In this document: in pieces, positions 60,862-64,000 of the stretch | Layout: each line of letters begins with the position of its first letter | How positions within the stretch are numbered: the stretch's first letter is position 1 | Origin: Stutzerimonas stutzeri | GTDB lineage: Bacteria > Pseudomonadota > Gammaproteobacteria > Pseudomonadales > Pseudomonadaceae | Direction: 5' to 3' | Assembly: GCF_024448715.1 (NCBI RefSeq) | Contig: NZ_JAMOHZ010000002.1 | Coordinates: 434,001-498,000, forward strand | Length of the DNA: 64,000 bases | Translations under genes and position numbers: made by a program | The notes under the pieces: generated by a model | What the model saw: only the letters and a program-made list of their open reading frames with translations | Databases searched by the model: none | What the model was told of the DNA's origin: nothing

Positions 60862-60889
60862 CTGGCGCTTGCCGCAGAAAGGAATGTTC

Positions 60890-61741
60890 ATGTCACAACC
60901 ACGTAGCCACAGCTTCAGCTTCGAGTTCTTTCCCACCAAGACCGACGCTGGGCACGAAAAACTGATGGTGACCGCCAGGCGTCTAGCCGAATACAAGCCG
61001 GACTTTTTCTCCTGCACCTATGGCGCAGGGGGATCGACTCGCGGCCGCACGTTAAACACCGTGTTGCAGCTCGACGGCGAAGTGAAGGTGCCGACCGCGC
61101 CGCACCTGTCCTGCGTCGGCGACAGCAAGGCCGAGCTGCGTGAGCTGCTCAAGTTGTACAGGGAGGCTGGTATCAAGCGGATCGTCGCGCTGCGCGGCGA
61201 CTTGCCGTCCGGTATGGGCATGGCCAGCGGTGAGCTACGCTACGCCAACGAACTGGTCGAGTTCATTCGCGCCGAAACGGGCGATCACTTTCATATTGAA
61301 ATCGCCGCCTATCCGGAGATGCATCCGCAGGCGCGCAATTTCGAGGATGACCTGGCCAACTTCGTGCGCAAGGCCAAGGCCGGTGCCGACAGTGCCATCA
61401 CCCAATACTTCTTCAACGCCGACTGTTACTTCTACTTTGTCGAGCGCGTGCGCCAACTGGGCGTGGAAACGCCGATCGTGCCCGGCATCATGCCGATCAC
61501 CAACTACAGCAAGCTGGCGCGTTTCTCCGATGCCTGCGGTGCCGAGATCCCGCGCTGGGTGCGTAAGCAGCTTGAGTCCTATGGCGATGACATGGACAGC
61601 ATCCAGGCCTTCGGCGAGCAGGTGATCACCGAGATGTGCGAGAAGCTGCTCGCCGGCGGCGCACCGGGATTGCACTTCTATACGTTGAACCAGGCCGAAC
61701 CGAGCCTGGCGATCTGGGACAATCTCAAGCTGGTGCGTTGA
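60890..61741 (+). CDS. metF: Methylenetetrahydrofolate reductase
   Basis: A 283-residue flavoprotein reducing 5,10-methylene- to 5-methyl-tetrahydrofolate, the methyl source for methionine synthase. Motifs: SFEFFPTKTDAGHEKL at the start, FFSCTYGAGGSTRGRT, RIVALRGDLPSG, EIAAYPEMHPQA, AITQYFFNADCYFYF and GLHFYTLNQAEPSL. The ATG at 60890 has AAGGAATG upstream. It shares the ahcY operon, so the riboswitch may influence it. Confidence 0.97.
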   Translation: MSQPRSHSFSFEFFPTKTDAGHEKLMVTARRLAEYKPDFFSCTYGAGGSTRGRTLNTVLQLDGEVKVPTAPHLSCVGDSKAELRELLKLYREAGIKRIVALRGDLPSGMGMASGELRYANELVEFIRAETGDHFHIEIAAYPEMHPQARNFEDDLANFVRKAKAGADSAITQYFFNADCYFYFVERVRQLGVETPIVPGIMPITNYSKLARFSDACGAEIPRWVRKQLESYGDDMDSIQAFGEQVITEMCEKLLAGGAPGLHFYTLNQAEPSLAIWDNLKLVR

Positions 61742-61975
61742 TTCATCGATTCAGCTCCCTGCAAAACAGGGAGCTGGTCAATGAACCTGCGAACTGCCAC
61801 ACTGTCCTAGCAATGCGGCGTTAACAGGCTCTGTTATACTCCGCGCTTCCGCCAGGCTTACGCCCGGATGTCAGCATCTTCCGATGCGACAGGACCGGAC
61901 GGGATCGCACGCCAGTCGCGATTCGAGCCAGGCATGACCATCCCAGGGCCTCGCCCTATACAGACAGGATTACTC

Positions 61976-63805
61976 ATGTCCTTTGCTTCCCTCGGTCTCT
62001 CCGAGGCTTTGGCCGGTGCCGTCGAGGCCGCCGGTTATACCCAGCCTACACCAGTGCAACAGCGGGCCATTCCCGCCGTGTTGCAGGGACGCGACCTGAT
62101 GGTCGCCGCACAGACGGGAACCGGTAAGACCGGTGGCTTTGCCCTCCCCGTGCTGGAAATTCTTTTCCCGGGCGGCCACCCCGACCGTGAGCATCGCCAT
62201 GGCCCTCGCCAGCCGCGTGTCCTGGTGCTGACGCCGACTCGTGAGCTCGCCGCCCAGGTCCACGACAGCTTCAAGGTCTATGCCCGCGATCTGCCGCTCA
62301 AAAGCGCGGTGATCTTCGGTGGTGTGGGCATGAACCCACAGGTCCAGGCCATCGCCAAGGGTCTCGACATACTCGTCGCCTGCCCTGGCCGCCTGCTTGA
62401 TCTGGCCAACCAGAAGGCCGTCGATCTGTCCCACGTGGAAATTCTGGTCCTCGACGAAGCCGACCGCATGCTCGACATGGGCTTCATCCATGACGTCAAG
62501 AAGGTCCTCGCCAAGCTGCCGACCAAGCGCCAGAACCTGCTGTTCTCGGCGACCTTCTCCAAGGACATCACCGATCTCGCCAGCAAGCTGCTACACGAGC
62601 CGGAGAAGATTCAGGTCACGCCGCCAAACACCACGGTCGAGCGCATCGAGCAACGCGTATTTCGCTTGGCTGCCTCACATAAGCGCGCTCTACTGGCTCA
62701 CCTGATCACTCAGGGCGCCTGGGAACAGGTGCTGGTTTTCACCCGCACCAAGCATGGCGCCAACCGCCTCGCCGAGTATCTCGACAAGCACGGCCTGCCG
62801 GCTGTCGCGATTCACGGCAACAAAAGCCAGAACGCTCGCACCAAGGCGTTGGCCGACTTCAAGGCGAACGCCGTACGTATCCTGGTTGCCACCGACATTG
62901 CTGCCCGCGGCTTGGATATTGATCAGCTGCCGCATGTGGTCAACTTCGAGCTACCGAATGTCGAGGAAGATTACGTCCACCGCATCGGCCGTACCGGCCG
63001 TGCCGGACGCAGCGGCGAAGCGATTTCGCTGGTGGCGCCCGACGAGGAGAAGCTGCTAAAGGGCATCGAGCGGATGACCAAGCAGAAAATTCCGGACGGC
63101 GATCTGATGGGCTTCGACGCCAGCACCATTGAGGCGGAGAAGCCCGAAGTGCGCGAGCCACGGCAGCCGCGCCCTGCTCGCAACGGCGAGCGTAAGCCAC
63201 GCGCCGAACGCGCCGCGAAAACGACTGAATCGAGCAGTGAACCCAAAGAGCGCGATCGTAACCGCCGCAGCCGCAACAAGCCGCGCAGTGCAAATGCCAG
63301 CCAGGGTTCGACGACACAAGGAGCGGCGGCTGCACCGGTCAGCCGCCCGCCTCGCCTGCCCAGCGACCGGGACCCGGAAGTGTTCCTCGATGACGATCTG
63401 GACAACTTCGGTAATCGGGTTGATTACGTCAGTCCATACCAGAACAAGCAGGGCCGTGGTCGTCGTCCCGGAGCCCCCGCTCAGCCTGGATCCACTCAGC
63501 CGCGCGGCGCAGGCCAGCGCGGGGGCGGCGCCGCCTCGACAAGCGGCGCTGCTCAGGGCAAAGGCAAACGTCAAGGCCAAGGCCAGTCAACTCGCGGCGG
63601 CCAGTCACGGCGCAAGAACGAAGGCCGTCGGATCGATAATGAGGGCGGGGCTCGTCAGGACATTGCTGCCAAGCCGAAGGAAAAGCAGCCATTGATCATC
63701 CACAAGGAATCGAAGATCGATCGGCTGCCCAGCGCTGAGCAACTGGATCAGCTGCCAACAAAACCACGCGGCGAAAAGCCAGCATTGCTAACCCGCAATC
63801 GCTGA
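61976..63805 (+). CDS. rhlE: RhlE-like DEAD-box RNA helicase with long basic tail
   Basis: A 609-residue helicase. Core (about 1-375): Q-motif [57 protein letters not shown] and [11 protein letters not shown]. The remaining 235 residues are a disordered, Arg/Lys/Gly/Gln-rich tail with blocks such as [15 protein letters not shown], an RNA-binding extension typical of pseudomonad RhlE. The ATG at 61976 opens the core; an in-frame ATG at 61868 would add 36 atypical residues. No DbpA-type C-terminal domain is present. Confidence 0.93.
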   Translation: MSFASLGLSEALAGAVEAAGYTQPTPVQQRAIPAVLQGRDLMVAAQTGTGKTGGFALPVLEILFPGGHPDREHRHGPRQPRVLVLTPTRELAAQVHDSFKVYARDLPLKSAVIFGGVGMNPQVQAIAKGLDILVACPGRLLDLANQKAVDLSHVEILVLDEADRMLDMGFIHDVKKVLAKLPTKRQNLLFSATFSKDITDLASKLLHEPEKIQVTPPNTTVERIEQRVFRLAASHKRALLAHLITQGAWEQVLVFTRTKHGANRLAEYLDKHGLPAVAIHGNKSQNARTKALADFKANAVRILVATDIAARGLDIDQLPHVVNFELPNVEEDYVHRIGRTGRAGRSGEAISLVAPDEEKLLKGIERMTKQKIPDGDLMGFDASTIEAEKPEVREPRQPRPARNGERKPRAERAAKTTESSSEPKERDRNRRSRNKPRSANASQGSTTQGAAAAPVSRPPRLPSDRDPEVFLDDDLDNFGNRVDYVSPYQNKQGRGRRPGAPAQPGSTQPRGAGQRGGGAASTSGAAQGKGKRQGQGQSTRGGQSRRKNEGRRIDNEGGARQDIAAKPKEKQPLIIHKESKIDRLPSAEQLDQLPTKPRGEKPALLTRNR

Positions 63806-63820
63806 TTCGAGACGCAAACA

Positions 63821-63850
63821 AAAAACGCCGCCTTCAAGGGCGGCGTTTTT
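63821..63850. terminator. Bidirectional terminator after rhlE
   Basis: ACGCCGCC and GGCGGCGT form an 8-bp stem with a 6-base loop, flanked by A-run and T-run, so it can end transcription from rhlE and from the convergent efflux gene. Confidence 0.88.
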
Positions 63851-63900
63851 GTTGGTGCTGCTGATCGAGAAAGTTGGATTACAGCCAGCGACGACCAATC

Positions 63901-64000
63901 CTAGCCTTCGCTAGGCACCGGATCGGCCTCCGCATCCCAACCGCCACCCAAGGCCTTGAACAGATTGACTTCGCTAACCATCTGCGCCAACCGGTCGCTA
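63901..64000 (-). CDS. NodT-family outer membrane efflux protein, C-terminal fragment
   Basis: Only the last 33 residues are in the window, ending at a TAG at 63901-63903. The stretch VNLFKALGGGWD matches the highly conserved C-terminus of NodT/OprM-type outer membrane channels (usually VxLYKALGGGW). The rest of the gene, and probably its MFP and RND partners, lie beyond the right edge. Confidence 0.8.
   Translation of the reverse strand, partial: SDRLAQMVSEVNLFKALGGGWDAEADPVPSEG

Noticed and set aside
61742..61975. Sigma-70 promoter of rhlE
   Set aside because: TATACT at 61835-61840 is a good -10, but no -35 hexamer is found 16-18 bp upstream, so I do not call it.

Overview
The window is ordinary, GC-rich, densely coded chromosome from a gammaproteobacterium of the Pseudomonas lineage. 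The Stutzerimonas (P. stutzeri) group is my best guess. The evidence is the tktA-epd-pgk-fba order, a metK gene preceded by an ArsR-methyltransferase fusion, an ahcY gene led by an S-adenosylhomocysteine (SAH) riboswitch, a DUF3509-like protein, a malate synthase G gene and short REP-like repeats of the GCGAGCAAGCTCGCTCC type. I see no prophage, insertion sequence, CRISPR array, tRNA or rRNA.

Layout: 1-5111 (minus) is a signalling operon with a CHASE3-GAF-histidine kinase carrying three receiver domains, then CheR, a receiver-less CheB and a response regulator cut by the window edge. 5312-6636 holds a PMP3-type peptide, a small membrane protein and a metallo-beta-lactamase. 6854-9518 is an NfeD/SPFH/LEA-lipoprotein membrane-quality operon. 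9741-12103 is an SDR-trehalase pair. 12399-19098 has rarD, a GcvR-like ACT protein, glcB, and a cNMP/CBS/DUF294 nucleotidyltransferase coupled to a DnaQ-type exonuclease. 19247-24638 is a FecI-FecR-TonB receptor-PepSY iron uptake unit. 25297-27334 is a two-subunit sodium:solute symporter, followed by an AT-richer gap of about 770 bp. 28104-36254 has a retropepsin-like protease, dbpA, a PhoX-like protein, a YccS-type membrane protein, an orphan binding protein and a YhiN flavoprotein. 36306-38996 is a cluster of small envelope and stress genes.

39694-46002 contains the central carbon genes fba, pgk, epd and tktA, with two small lipoproteins between them. 46109-48692 is a LysR / clavaminate-synthase-like oxygenase / LysE exporter cassette with a T-N11-A palindrome. 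48775-50981 is the ArsR-methyltransferase regulator plus metK, behind a perfect 18-bp palindrome. 51175-53723 is a stand-alone PAAR-lipase type VI effector with a DUF2931 lipoprotein as probable immunity partner. 53788-55475 is an ABC-2 exporter. 55766-58849 has ligB, a DUF1090 protein, a cytochrome c'-like lipoprotein and a Cys-rich secreted protein. 59226-61741 is promoter, SAH riboswitch, ahcY and metF. The window ends with rhlE and the C-terminus of a NodT-type outer membrane efflux protein.

Two themes join genes across the window. metK, the SahR-like regulator, ahcY and metF are four parts of the activated methyl cycle, with apparent transcriptional and riboswitch control. tktA, epd, pgk and fba form one co-directional carbon block. 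The most novel-looking pieces are the oxygenase-exporter cassette and the orphan PAAR-lipase/immunity pair; both belong to recognisable families, and their substrates or targets are unknown.
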